Source: Ephemerocybe angulata
Taxonomy: Eukaryota > Basidiomycota > Agaricomycetes > Agaricales > Psathyrellaceae
Length of the DNA: 64,000 nt
Direction of reading: 5' to 3'
Assembly: GCA_013368325.1 (NCBI GenBank)
Contig: JAACJK010000222.1
Location: 124,001 to 188,000, forward strand
Shown piece after piece: positions 1 through 10,885 of the stretch (position 1 is its first letter; the number at the start of each line of letters is the position of its first letter). The position numbers were made by a program, and so were the translations under genes. The notes beneath the pieces were generated by a model. That model was not told the DNA's origin and ran no database searches. It saw only the letters and a list, made by a program, of their open reading frames with translations.

Positions 1-1338
1 AAGATGATACCGAGAGCCAGATAGACGCCTTTTGCCAGATATTTGGCAGGGACCAAGGATGTAACGAGGAATAATATGAATAGAGCCTGTGAAGTCAGTA
101 AGCAATTAGATTGGCCATCGACAACTCGAGTGGTTCAAAGCGGTGCTCACCGCACTATATCTCTTGGATGCAGCAGGGTTGCGCCATATTGCAATGCTAT
201 CGACAGAAATGAGAAGAGGTGGATTCGAGGAGTAGAGAGCACTGACTTGCGCATTCGCTCGTGGAAATCAGCGATTTCGGTGAAAGCGTGTAGTATCACC
301 CGACGAAGTTCTTTCGACTCCTTCGTCTCATTAGGGTCATCGAGGATGGTTGCATCTTCGACTGGTTCAGTTTCTTCCGACTCAGCTAGGCCCTCGCTAT
401 CATCCTTTGGTTGAGCTCCAAACTCCTCAGCCTTCACTTCACTGGGCTTCTTTGTTGATTTAAACTTCTTCTTCCAATCCGTTCGCGCAAGGCGGTACAG
501 CCTCCATACTTCCTTGATATCAAGGGTGGAAGTAGGGGATATCTTCGTAGACAAGGAATCGCTGAATTCGTCCGCTTGGGTAATTCGAGCGTGATGGGTT
601 CGAAGATCCTGAACACTGGGATAAGGAAAGAGACCTCTGTGAAGTACTCCCACCAAAAGACCGAGAAATAGGCAAGGAAGCAAGGCATTGTACCACCATA
701 GAATCCAGAAAGCCTGTCGGGTGTCCGAATCGGAATGAGCGAAATACAAGGGAGGCATCGATTGGTCACTCACCGCACAGCCGAGGAAGCTGGTCTTGAA
801 GTCTGCCCATTGCGCAAGGTCTGCAACAGCTTTCAAGTGAGGCACATGTATTTGAGCGATGATGTATAGCCGATTGACTGTGAGTCGCACGCGCGCAAGA
901 GTAAACGGGGCGATTTCATGTTGCTGCAATGGTAAAATAGGCGAGATATAGTACTGTTCCAATATGTCAGAATCCAGCTCATGCAATGTTTATTAAACTT
1001 ACGCGTGCGAGGTGCTCTGAAGGGCAAAGCGCTGCTGGTACGGCCTTCCCGTCTGACTGGCCCATGGATGCGGATTCGGTGTCCCCAATGGACAGTTCTG
1101 TATTCACTGTTCCCGACGTTACGTTCTGGCTTACTTCAAGGGCATCTGCGCTCTTGACCTCCGTCACATACTACAGACATTTAATCTTCTTTCCACGTAT
1201 AGGTATGAACCGAAAGAAACTCACCGTTGAGAATATGTGCAGGAACCGCTGAATCTCTGCATTCTCGTACTGCTCTCGAAGCTGAGCCTCACTCAACTCA
1301 GCGTCTGCGGCGGGTGGGTCTGTATTTGGGGGCTCCAT
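1..1338 (-). CDS. Multi-pass membrane protein, 3' part cut off by the window edge
   Basis: I do not recognise the family. The start is the ATG at 1338-1336 (MEPPNTDPPAADAELSEAQL). Exons that keep one frame are 1225-1338, 1003-1170, 774-953, 156-713 and from 86 leftward past base 1. The first two exons are acidic and serine/threonine-rich. The third carries a motif ending DFKTSFLGCA. The fourth opens with an aromatic, hydrophobic stretch (AFWILWWYNALLPCLFLGLL), probably a membrane segment, then a charged stretch rich in K, E and D. The last visible exon is again hydrophobic (LFILFLVTSLVPAKYL), so the protein has at least two membrane passes and continues off the window. The donor used at 155 (GTGCGG) is weaker than the nearby GTGAGC, but it keeps the hydrophobic frame. 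The gene is divergent from INCENP with 254 bp between the start codons. Confidence 0.6.
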
Positions 1339-1592
1339 GAGGTTGTGGTAGCCGCAGAAGTGCGAATGGCCCCATGGGTGTCATTTGTCCCGACTCCCAA
1401 GTCCAGTGCGCACCGGGTCCGCTTACTCTGCAGCCTGGGGGACAGTGATGGCCTTACGTCATGGGGACTTATGGGCACGGTCACGTGTGGGACGCGACTT
1501 TAATTCGACATCAACAACGGGGTTCTGCCAACAACGCCCTAACCTTGTCCTCCGTTCTCAAGTCTCAACCCGCCAAAGCCGCCCGCAAGACC
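1339..1592. promoter_or_regulatory. Shared divergent promoter (membrane protein / INCENP) with CACGTG
   Basis: A 254-bp gap separates two start codons on opposite strands, so it must hold both promoters. It contains TCACGTGT with the palindrome CACGTG at 1482-1487, about 105 bp before the INCENP ATG and 143 bp before the other. This is the core recognised by basic helix-loop-helix factors (Cbf1/Pho4/USF type). Binding is inferred. Confidence 0.4.
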
Positions 1593-4500
1593 ATGGCGCA
1601 AGGCAACCTCCTCCAATGGTCGAACTCGATTCGATTCAATATGGTCAACGACTCCGGCCGCGAGTTGTTCCAACAGCAGGTCCAGTCTCAGGGATTCTCG
1701 TTTCTGGACAGCTACCTTGAGAACATCCTTTCTGGAACGAAGCAGGAGTACGTGGCTACATAATAAGTACCACTTTAAATACATCTGACTCCTATAAAGC
1801 CCCCTCATAGATTTGGTGAAGACTCCAGGTCGACGGAAAGCCCTCGCAAAGAAACCCAAGACTGCTTCAAAACTCGGCAATCCCATCGTCTTTTCGCTGG
1901 TAGGACAATACAGCACGTTGAGGTCTTCTGCTTGCTGAAATTTACGTCAGGGCCCTACAAGTGATGAGACTCAACCGCCTGCCAACTCAACACCTGCACC
2001 CGCCCATCTTTCACTAGAAGCTGAAACTAAGAAACCAGCACACTCGCCTATTGATTCCAAGCCCGTTGAGACCCGCCCTGTCCTTGAAGAGACACAAACC
2101 ATCACAGAGCCAGTTCCTACTCATGATGACATTGAACCGGAATCAGAGATGGACGACATCGCATCCACAGCCGACTACTTAACCGCAGTACCCGTGGATC
2201 AGGCAAACCTCTCTGTGATTGCTGAAGACGACGAGCCCGCGGAAAGAAGTCGGACGTCGATAATGATACCTCGCGAACCGTCACCGAAACCCAACTCCAA
2301 CAAACGATCTTCTCCTGACACTACTTCTGCTCAAGGAGAGCCTAATTCGGGTCCTGAGCCACCGACCAAGGTAGCCAGGATGAGCTCCCCCAAGAAAGAA
2401 GAAACGCACTGCGACGATACACCCGCCCAATACGCCTCGCGCCGTTCTCCCTCTGGTGCCTCACCCTCTGAATATCACTCTGCGCAGGCCACACCCGTCT
2501 CCCCCGTTTTCTCGGCGAGGAAGGAAACCAAGGCTGATGTTAAAAAACTATTGGAAGACCCCAAGCTTGTCAAGGAGCACCAGCAGTCCAAAGAGGCAGC
2601 ATTTGTGTCACAGGCGATGGGTATGGATACCGACTTTACCGTCATGACGAAACGGCTTTCGCACGACACGGAGGACACAATGGATATGCAGGTCCCTATT
2701 CGCGATGCTGAATCTACAAGCAAGATGTCTATTCCCTCCCTGCCAGAGCCAATGCCATTACGCAAGTCCATGCGCGTACCCAGAGATCCGTCAGTAGGCC
2801 CAGTCATGATGGGAGCGGCGACCCCTGGAAACCCGGCGGGCAAGCGAACGTCGTGGCTCATAAAGGCGAGGGAGGTACATGCGCGGGACAAGACCGCGAA
2901 GAAGTCGACGGTCGGAACATCGTTCCCTCCTCCCGCCCTTCCCGGTTCTTTAGGCAAAGGCTCCAAGCGGAAAAGTGGAGACATGGACGCGCCTTCCACC
3001 AAGGTGGACGAGCAAGAGCCCAAATCAAAGGTCGCCAAGCACTTGGAGGGAGACAACCCTTCGTCCAAAGTTGCGGAATCAAGCAAGAAAGCCTCGCCGG
3101 CGCCACCTGCTCCCCAGGAACCATCTCCTGTCCCTCCTGCGCAGGCTGAAGCGACTCCTTGGGAACAAACATCACCCTTCGGTCTCTTCAAGAACACTGT
3201 AGCAGGGCTTTTCGGGAAGCCAGCAGCCAAGGCAGATGGCGACGTCTTCAGTGCTCTCGCTGAAGCGAAAGCAGCAGCTGAAGCTAGGATTGCTGAGCGA
3301 AATCACCAAGAGGATCCACAAGCGGTCTCAACGAAAGCGCAAGACGAGCAGAAGGAAGTCGCCGAGTCAAACATCTCCACAGGGCGTCGATCACCGATGG
3401 CTGTCACCGATCTCTTCCCATCGGAAGGTCGTGTTAAGCAGAAGGGTAAAGCGCCTGAAAAACACTTCCAGTTCTCGCCTGCGCCTAAGAAGAAGAAGGA
3501 CGAACCTAGCTCCAACCGTGATAGCACCAGCACTACACCTCCTCACTCTCCTCCAGCAGCGTCGCCGAGCTTCGCCCCACCTGTTGCCAAAGCTGTCTTC
3601 AACAAGCCAATGCCAGTCTTTGTCCCTCCTACTGGTTTCCCAGCACCGCGTCCCCTTCCGTCCCCCCCTTCCATCAAAGAGTATACCTTCCAACCTCCCA
3701 CCTCTTCGATATTTTCTTCGGCTTTGGGCATCAACTCATCCTTCAGCTTTACGAAACCCAAGCTTCCTCTTACTGCTCAGTCCACTTTGGAAAGCGTGCA
3801 ATCGCAGTCCCAGCAAGTGTTCGACGATGACGAAGTCCCGGCTTGGATGCCGACCACTCAAGATACTGAGTACACCGATGGTTTCGAGACTCAAACTGGC
3901 CAGAACATGAACGTCTGTGATGAGGACGACAGCTGGCCCATCGACGAGAAGCTGGCTGCAGGCGTTCAGTGGACATTTGGCGCCGGTATGAATGATAGCA
4001 CGACGTGGAGTACGCTCCCCACGCAGAGCACGCGGGGCGACACAGGTCCTCATAACCGGGAAAAGACGACGTCTTCACTCCGTCAAGGCGAACCAACTGA
4101 GAATCTCAGTCGGCATAGCGAGCAGGGCCGTCCTATCCCTGGTGCTTTCGACTTCGACATGGACCATAAGCGGCAAGGCGAAGATGGCGAGCCAGTTGCG
4201 AATGAGGATAAGGAGCTTGAAGAGGCTGTTCTTGGCGGCGTTCGACTTGTGACTTCCTCAGAGGTGAGTGTCGTCGGCTATCGTCCGAATTACTGGCTCT
4301 AACCCATCGTAGAATAAACCAACGAGGCCACAGAGCCAGATGTCGATGGCGTCTTCTTCGTCGCAGGACACTCAGTCTCAAGGCGGGTTCCTCAACCAGG
4401 CCTCTAAGCTGCTTAGCAGCGCTCTGGGTACTGGTAAAAAGAAGCCCGAGGTGAAGAAGGTGATGACCAAGGCCGCAGCTGCCGCTAAGAAGGTAAGTCG

Positions 4501-5467
4501 CCAGCCTCTGTTTGTAGGCGAAGTTGGACTAACATCCTCCTTTAGCAACAGGAGGAAGCCGATAAGAAGGCGGTTCGACTGAAAGAGATGGAGAATAGGA
4601 GGCAGCAGGCCATTCAGAAGAAGGGTGAAGAGGAGAAGGCTAGACAGGTTGAGGAGGAGCGTAAGATGAAGGAGGATATCGAGCGCCGTAAACGAGAGAG
4701 AGAAGAACAAGCCGAGAAACAGCGTTCTGTGAAGCCGACCCCCGTCAAAAAGGTTAGTATTTGCTTGGCTTATATTCCCCAAATCTACTAACACTTTTCT
4801 CCAGGACGAGGAGTCGCAAACCCAGAAGAAGCCTTTGGTCGAGAAGAAGCCCGAGCTCAAGAAGACAACTTCCCTGTCGAACATGAATAAGTCCCAGCTC
4901 AAGCCTGCCCTTAAATCGTCAATCTTGACCAAGAATTCGACTTACGCTGGGTCGAGCCAAGCAGGACCGTCTTCAAAACCGGCGGAAGTGTCCAAGCTTC
5001 CCAAGTTTGCTCCATCATCCTCGTCTAATAAGGGGAAAGCAAAGGCCGCTCAGGCTATGACCGAGGATGAACTTGGCCAACCTTCGCAGCTCCTGCACGA
5101 CCAGATGGTGGCTCGCGCGAAAGCTCAGATTAAAGCAGCCAAGACGGAACATCTCGTTCCCAGCGAAAGCATCGAGTTACCTGATATCAACAGCGAGTAC
5201 TCCGATTCCGACGATGAAGACAGGAAACGCACCTACGATCCCCCCGACTGGGCACAATCGCCGGACCTCAGAGAACAACTCAAGGCACAGGCCAGTATTA
5301 ACCCCGACGACATCTTCGGTGCCGTACGGCCGCTGCGGATGGAGGAGATCTTCAAGACGAGGACCAGCCGCTTTCGAGCGCGGACGAGTTCCGCGAATTG
5401 GACTGGAACGGATCGTCTCACAGTGGCTGAGGAGAAGGACTACGCGAGCCGTATGGGGTTCAAGTAG
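1593..5467 (+). CDS. INCENP: INCENP (Sli15/Pic1), chromosomal passenger complex scaffold
   Basis: Scaffold that anchors Aurora kinase to centromeres and the spindle midzone through Survivin/Borealin. Exons are 1593-1747, 1800-1899, 1951-4263, 4313-4492, 4546-4752 and 4805-5467, giving 1205 residues in one frame. The first ~60 residues (LLQWSNSIRFNMVNDSG, then GFSFLDSYLENIL) fit the CEN box that binds Survivin/Borealin. A long disordered middle rich in S, P and K follows. Residues ~917-980 form a charged single helix or coiled coil (KARQVEEERKMKEDIERRK). The C-terminus from ~1130 is the IN-box that activates Aurora: DWAQSPDLREQLKAQ, then INPDDIFG, RMEEIFKTRTSRFRARTSSA and a conserved aromatic WTGTD. 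It ends DYASRMGFK. The ATG at 1593 was chosen because it opens directly on the CEN box. DCP2 follows on the same strand. Confidence 0.9.
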
Positions 5468-5622
5468 CTTATTTACTAGGCATTCTTTTACACTTTTCTA
5501 TGTATCCCATGTATCTGTATAGCCCGTCTGGACGACGAATATTTTTGTTTACCCTTTGAACTTGTCTCCGTTTAGTTTCCGCCGGCACTGTGGAAGGACC
5601 TGGGACCGGATGATGTGCACGG

Positions 5623-5628
5623 CACGTG
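5623..5628. promoter_or_regulatory. CACGTG palindrome upstream of DCP2
   Basis: GGCACGTGAC lies 148 bp before the DCP2 start and 155 bp after the INCENP stop. It is a bHLH-type core in a promoter position. Function is inferred only from the motif and its recurrence in this window. Confidence 0.35.
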
Positions 5629-5776
5629 ACGAGTGGCTTGGTGTCCCGCTTTGTGTTGTAGCCGCTAGCGGCAATCTCTCACTGGTACATTTCAGACTTT
5701 CACCGCTAACAATTCTTCTTGTTTCTCCACATCATCTCGCTCATAGTCAAGCCTCCCTTTCTCCGCTCTGTATATC

Positions 5777-8216
5777 ATGGCCTCGTCGCCTTCATCGCCC
5801 GAAATCTCTCACACGACCGGGATTGAAACTCACGCTGGATTCTCCTATAAGGATGCCACTGAAGAAGAAATCATGGAGGACCTGACAAGGTAGATTTCTT
5901 TGTTTTTCTCGGAACTTATGAGCTGACATGGGGTTAGCCGTTTTATTCTCAACCTTCCAGATGAAGAGCTTACATCACTAGAAAGGATTTGCTTTCAAGT
6001 TGAGCAAGCGTACGCCGTCCTTTTTTGTCGTTGTCGCCCCTGGTCCTTACCACACATCGTTCCAGCCATTGGTTTTATGAAGACTTCATCCGGGAAGAGA
6101 ACCGCCGATGCCATTCGCTACCTCTGAAGCGGTTTACTGCCATGATGTTCGCTGCATGTCCTATCCTCCAGCAGTGGAACCACGAAGAAGCTTTTCAGAA
6201 ATTCATGGAATACAAGACTCTCGTCCCGGTCTGTGGTGCTATTATGTTGAATGAGAAGTGGGATAAGGTATATAGATTGCGTTCAGCAGTGTTGGGCGGA
6301 TGGCTTATTGTGTTGGTAGTGTGTGCTAGTGAAGGGGTGGAAGTCGTCATCGGGGTGGGGTTTCCCGAAGGGCAAGATCAACGAGACGGAGCCCGAAGCG
6401 GTCTGTGCTGCTCGTGAAGTGCGTCTACTCTGCCTTGTTTTTCGTTGCGTTGCTGACGTTTTTGTCCTTCCAGGTTCTCGAAGAGACTGGTTACAACTTG
6501 GCCGGCAAGATCAATCCTGAACACTACATCGAGACGATCAACAATGGGCAGCGGGTAACTCTGTTCATTGTCCCTGGTGTCTCAGAGAAGTTCGAGTTTG
6601 CCACGAAGACACGGAAGGAGATCAGCGTGCGTATCTCATTCGCTTTTACCATGGCTTGATCTAATTGTTTCATGCAGAGAATTGAATGGTTCAACCTTGC
6701 TGATCTACCGGGGTGGAGGCGGAATAAACATGCGAGTGGAAAGTTTTATCTCATCGCACCCTTCATCAAGTGAGTGCCATTCGCGATAGCGTAGTTCAAT
6801 TTTGACATGCGGCACAGTCCTTTGAAGACCTTCATCAACACGAATAAACCTCGGAAGTCCGGTCGCAAAGCTCCACCTACACCGAAAGTTCAGCCCACCC
6901 CACCCCATCAAGTCGACGCCCCCACGGATTCAGATACACTGCATGATTCAAGTTCACAATCATCCTCTCTCGACAATGGCGGTCCTCAGACTCCATCGCC
7001 ACAGTATACCGAGTCCTCACCTGCATTTGTGCCCGCCATTGCCGGACAAGACGTACCTGTCTCAACGGAATCGCTGGACCCCCATTTCGCTCGCTTGTTA
7101 TCCGGATTGACTCTTTCGTCTGGACCACCCTTGGAGGACGAAAAGGCTGCCAAATCTGTTCCCGAATCTACGTCTTTGCTGCAAACGATATTCAACTCTG
7201 TTGCGCCCAGTGCAAATGGCGAGGAGACTACTTCGAGCAAACCTGCTCCTCCGCCTACCCAGTTATCTCCTCCTCCGGCGGTGCATAGTCCGACAGAATC
7301 TGTCGACACTGTGAATAACACCACCACTTCCACAACACAACTAGCTGCGGCAGCGCCCAGGCCGATATCCGTTTCCCCAGCCCTCCCGACACCCACTGCA
7401 CCGATTCCCATCGCTCCTGACGGTAACACGTTTAACCCTGGTCAACTCACAGTTTCGAATGCCTCTATCAGTCCCTCGATCTCTCCTCGTTCCCCCACAT
7501 TCCGGAAATCGACCGCCGATATCTCACCTTACCTGGCACGTCCCATGGCCACGGAGGTCCCGGTTTCTGCCAAGCGTCTTCAGCAGCTCGCACTGTTGGA
7601 GTCTGTTGCCAACGAATCTGCAAGGATGACACCTAAGCTGAGGGACCATGCACCTTACGCTCCCGGTGGCGCCTCTGTTTTCCCTCCCTTGCCGGAAGGT
7701 AGATTCGTTCCTCTGTATCCCCAAGCACCGAGGGATGTACGTCCCATGCCCCCACCGTATGCGAACCCCCAGTATTCTCCGCAAAGCAGTGATCCGTTCA
7801 TCCTCAGAGCTCGGACCAGCCAGGCTATGCATCGTACAGGCTTCCATGCTCCGGGTAGTTCAAGCATGAACCATAACCAACTGCTCAGTATGATCAATGG
7901 TACTCAGCGTACCGGAGTTGGACCCCTTCCACCTGGCCCGCCTCCATTCCCACCTTCTGTCGCCTTTAACGCTGGGGCGCCTTACCCATTCGGAGGGCCA
8001 CCCCAACATCCCATGAATACCATGGGTCCCGGAGGAATGTCGCCTCTGTATCCGCGTCAATATGACGCCTACTCCCAACCTCAGGTCCCAATTCCGGGCC
8101 CTCGTCCTTTCACGACTGTTCAGAATGGACCCCCTAATCCTTCCGCTGGAACTTTGCTTTCGATCCTCAACTCAAGTCTGCCACCCACGGCGGATCCCCA
8201 GTTTACGCGGGCCTGA
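5777..8216 (+). CDS. DCP2: mRNA-decapping enzyme subunit 2 (DCP2), Nudix hydrolase
   Basis: Removes the m7G cap from mRNA to start 5'-3' decay, acting in the cytoplasm and P-bodies with Dcp1, Edc3 and Pat1. Exons are 5777-5889, 5938-6009, 6066-6267, 6320-6418, 6474-6626, 6678-6769 and 6818-8216, giving 709 residues. The helical N-terminal regulatory domain contains [20 protein letters not shown] and [11 protein letters not shown]. The Nudix box is complete: G147, E153, R161, E162, E165, E166 and G168 in [20 protein letters not shown]. Box B follows ([13 protein letters not shown]). From ~245 onward the protein is proline/serine-rich and disordered. It contains short leucine motifs at ~337 (LLSGLTL), ~364 (LLQTIF), ~498 (LQQLALLES), ~598 (QLLSMING) and ~690 (LLSILNSS) that resemble the helical leucine motifs bound by Edc3/Pat1. 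Start at [12 protein letters not shown]. Confidence 0.93.
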
Positions 8217-10885
8217 GGTAACTCTGGCACCACCCTCTATCACTCATACACCTTATCTTTACCATATACCTGTGGGTCTAGTTGAAGGCTGAATGCAGCT
8301 GTAGCCGCCATCTCGTATTACCGGCCTTGTTTTGTCCTTCCTCCGTTCTCCTCTGCATTCTTTCTTCTTCTAGTTTGCTCATACATACACTCTTTTGGTT
8401 TGGTTTGATGAACACCTTATCCTCCCCCGTCGTTCCTTTTAGCTAGGAGTGTTGCACCCTCTTTTTCTCTTCCTCTCCGTCATCCCCGCCTCCACCTTCT
8501 CCTCGTCGTCCTCACCCTCTGCAGCCCCTAGCCTGTCGCATCGTACTAGCTCGTGGACATCCACGAAATGTTGTTGTAGTCTAAACTTGTGTATCTCGAT
8601 TAAGCCCATAGTCTTTGTATCAAATACATTTGTGCAGTTAACGTTACTCAAACTCTGGTCTTTTCTTGATGAAACAGGTGGTCATGGATGGCTCTACGAT
8701 GGGAACGTTGAGCGTGTACTGCAGTACACAGTGCAGGGTACTATTAGGCGCGGTGGCGATCGCAATCACGAAGCCGACCCCGAGGAAAAGAAGTGCTCGC
8801 TTGGTTGAAGTTGGGCGACGAGGTGCGACACCGACGCCTCAGCACAAAAACGAGCGAGCCGATCCAGAATGGATATGTCGGCTGTCATGGAAATAAGAGT
8901 GGATTCCTCTGATGAATTTATCCTTGAATACGATACTTAGCCGCGGCGAGGCGAATGAGGGCGAATGCTTCTGAGGTGACTGATCCTTTCCATCACTATT
9001 TGGCTTGACATCCAGCGGCAATGAACCGTAGGCAATAGTTTCACTCGCGACCATTTTCTCCTGTGGTTGCTACAGCTTAAATCTTGGAATATTCGAAGGG
9101 TATCAAGCATGCGATCTCTGGCGCCAGTAGTATGGACAGTTGGCGCCGTCCGATCGGGCGCTCTTGCATTGCATGGGAGCATTTGTGCTTGTGGTGCACA
9201 CCATTGTTCGCATCCACCGAACCGCCACAAGACCACGCTACTCGATGATGTACCCCATGTCTATCGTCATCTGCATTCTTGGGGAAACTTCATTTCACAT
9301 TTTTTCGCGATTCAAACGCATCATGTCATAGGAGATGAAGGCTGGAGGTGACCGAGTGTATTTGGCATCGCGTAGATATGCACGACATATGGGCGGTCGC
9401 CTGTGCCACGATTTCAGCGTCCTGCATACCGTCAAATCGCGTGGTGGGATGTCGCTCGGGTCTCGGTCGATCGAAGGAATCGGGATGGATGGGATGGGTC
9501 CGGGTTACTACTCTTCGAGCCTCGAGGATCTTGCCATTGGAGATATTTTTTGGATGATGATTTTGTCCTAATTTGTTTCCTGGGTCGGTTACCCTGGAGC
9601 CTTGGTTCGTTTGGTGGTTCACGGACTGTCCGCAACTCCGGTGCGCTCTTGGGCGCTTGCAGGTCCTTGTAACTTCGCAAGGGGATAACAAGGTCGGGCA
9701 AGGGTTCCTTCCTTCTCCTTGCTTTGGATCAACAATTTCTGGTAAAGGACTGCGGTGGGGAGATAAGCCACTGGTATTATCATGATGGCCATTTTCTGTC
9801 GGACATCTCCTCCTGGAAGTTGGTGACAGAAGCGAAGAGGAGGCAAGGAAGCGGCGGTGGCGAGGGTAGTAAGTAGGAGACGTTTATTCGCCGGTCATGA
9901 AGACTCATGACACTCGCAGTGCACCGTTTCATTGGAAAGAGACTGAGCAGGCAAGTTTCATCCTAGAACGTAAGTACTCACTATAGCAAATCACCTGTGA
10001 TGTGTGAGGTAGTGATAAATCGCGTTCTATGGCTTCTTTAGACAAAAGGAAAGTCAAACATAAGACTTCTTGGTTCTTTGCCCGAAGAATACGAAGAACT
10101 TTGGAAGCCCCCCCGCGCGTTACTGCATGGTCAAGTCCGCAGCCCATTGCAACGATATGTTGTGGTCGAGGCCTTTAGGCCTCGGAATCCGGGCAGGTCG
10201 CCAAAGAGAATGGTTTCCAAACCACATCAATCAGCTCGTTCCATCCGGAGGACAAGAACTATTACTGAAAAATTTCCGGTGAAAGGCATGTGCTATACTG
10301 TCAATGAGGCAAGTTTTAGAAAGAGGAGGAGTGGGGCGCACTGGCGATGCTTGAGGGCCCAAGGAGCCTCTTCCCAGTCGCGATAACCTCATCGGCCACA
10401 GGAAGTACACGGCTTCGCAAATCCTTGGCAAATCTACTACATATAATCGATGGAGCACTCTCACAGTCTGCCAACCTTCTTTCGTTCGAACTGGGGAGTA
10501 TGGGGGCCGGGCCCCGTCACCTCATGACTGCTCCGTTTTCGCCTATCTTCCTTGGCATGCGTCAGCTCTGCGAGCTACCTGTGGAAGATATGGACTTCCG
10601 AGTAGCAGTTTTGACGCTTGCTTGACATTAGACGCTTGTGAACGAACCCTGTCCGTAGGAGGAGTGCGGGAGGAGAAGTCGAGAGAAGTCGCCCCGCCAT
10701 TTAGCTCCATTTAGCCGCGCCAAATCACGTGACCGGCATCTATCACACAACTCCGCTATCAGAGTCGCCACAAGTTTTTTCCTCATTTCTCCTAACCCTT
10801 CCCCTGTTTGCGTTACCTTCTTCTTTGTATTCTATATTCTATGGACATTTAACATCCCTAACTCTATTATCTCTGAGTTACCACC
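8217..10885. other. Long intergenic stretch without a recognisable gene
   Basis: About 2.67 kb lies between the DCP2 stop and the PRPP synthetase start. The first ~350 bases are pyrimidine-rich and fit a 3' UTR and terminator region. The remaining open frames are under 130 codons, have no family resemblance, and could not be joined by plausible GT-AG introns. No tRNA B box of the GGTTCGANTCC type was seen. The last ~160 bases form the PRPP synthetase promoter. Confidence 0.5.
10725..10732. promoter_or_regulatory. TCACGTGA palindrome upstream of PRPP synthetase
   Basis: A perfect 8-bp palindrome, 154 bp before the start codon. It matches the Cbf1/CDEI-type core (RTCACRTG). In fungi such sites serve Cbf1, Pho4 and related bHLH regulators of sulfur, phosphate and carbon metabolism, which would suit a nucleotide precursor gene. 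Regulation is inferred. Confidence 0.45.

Noticed and set aside
2475..3230. 251-codon frame antisense to INCENP
   Set aside because: Shadow of a GC-rich low-complexity exon, with no recognisable content.
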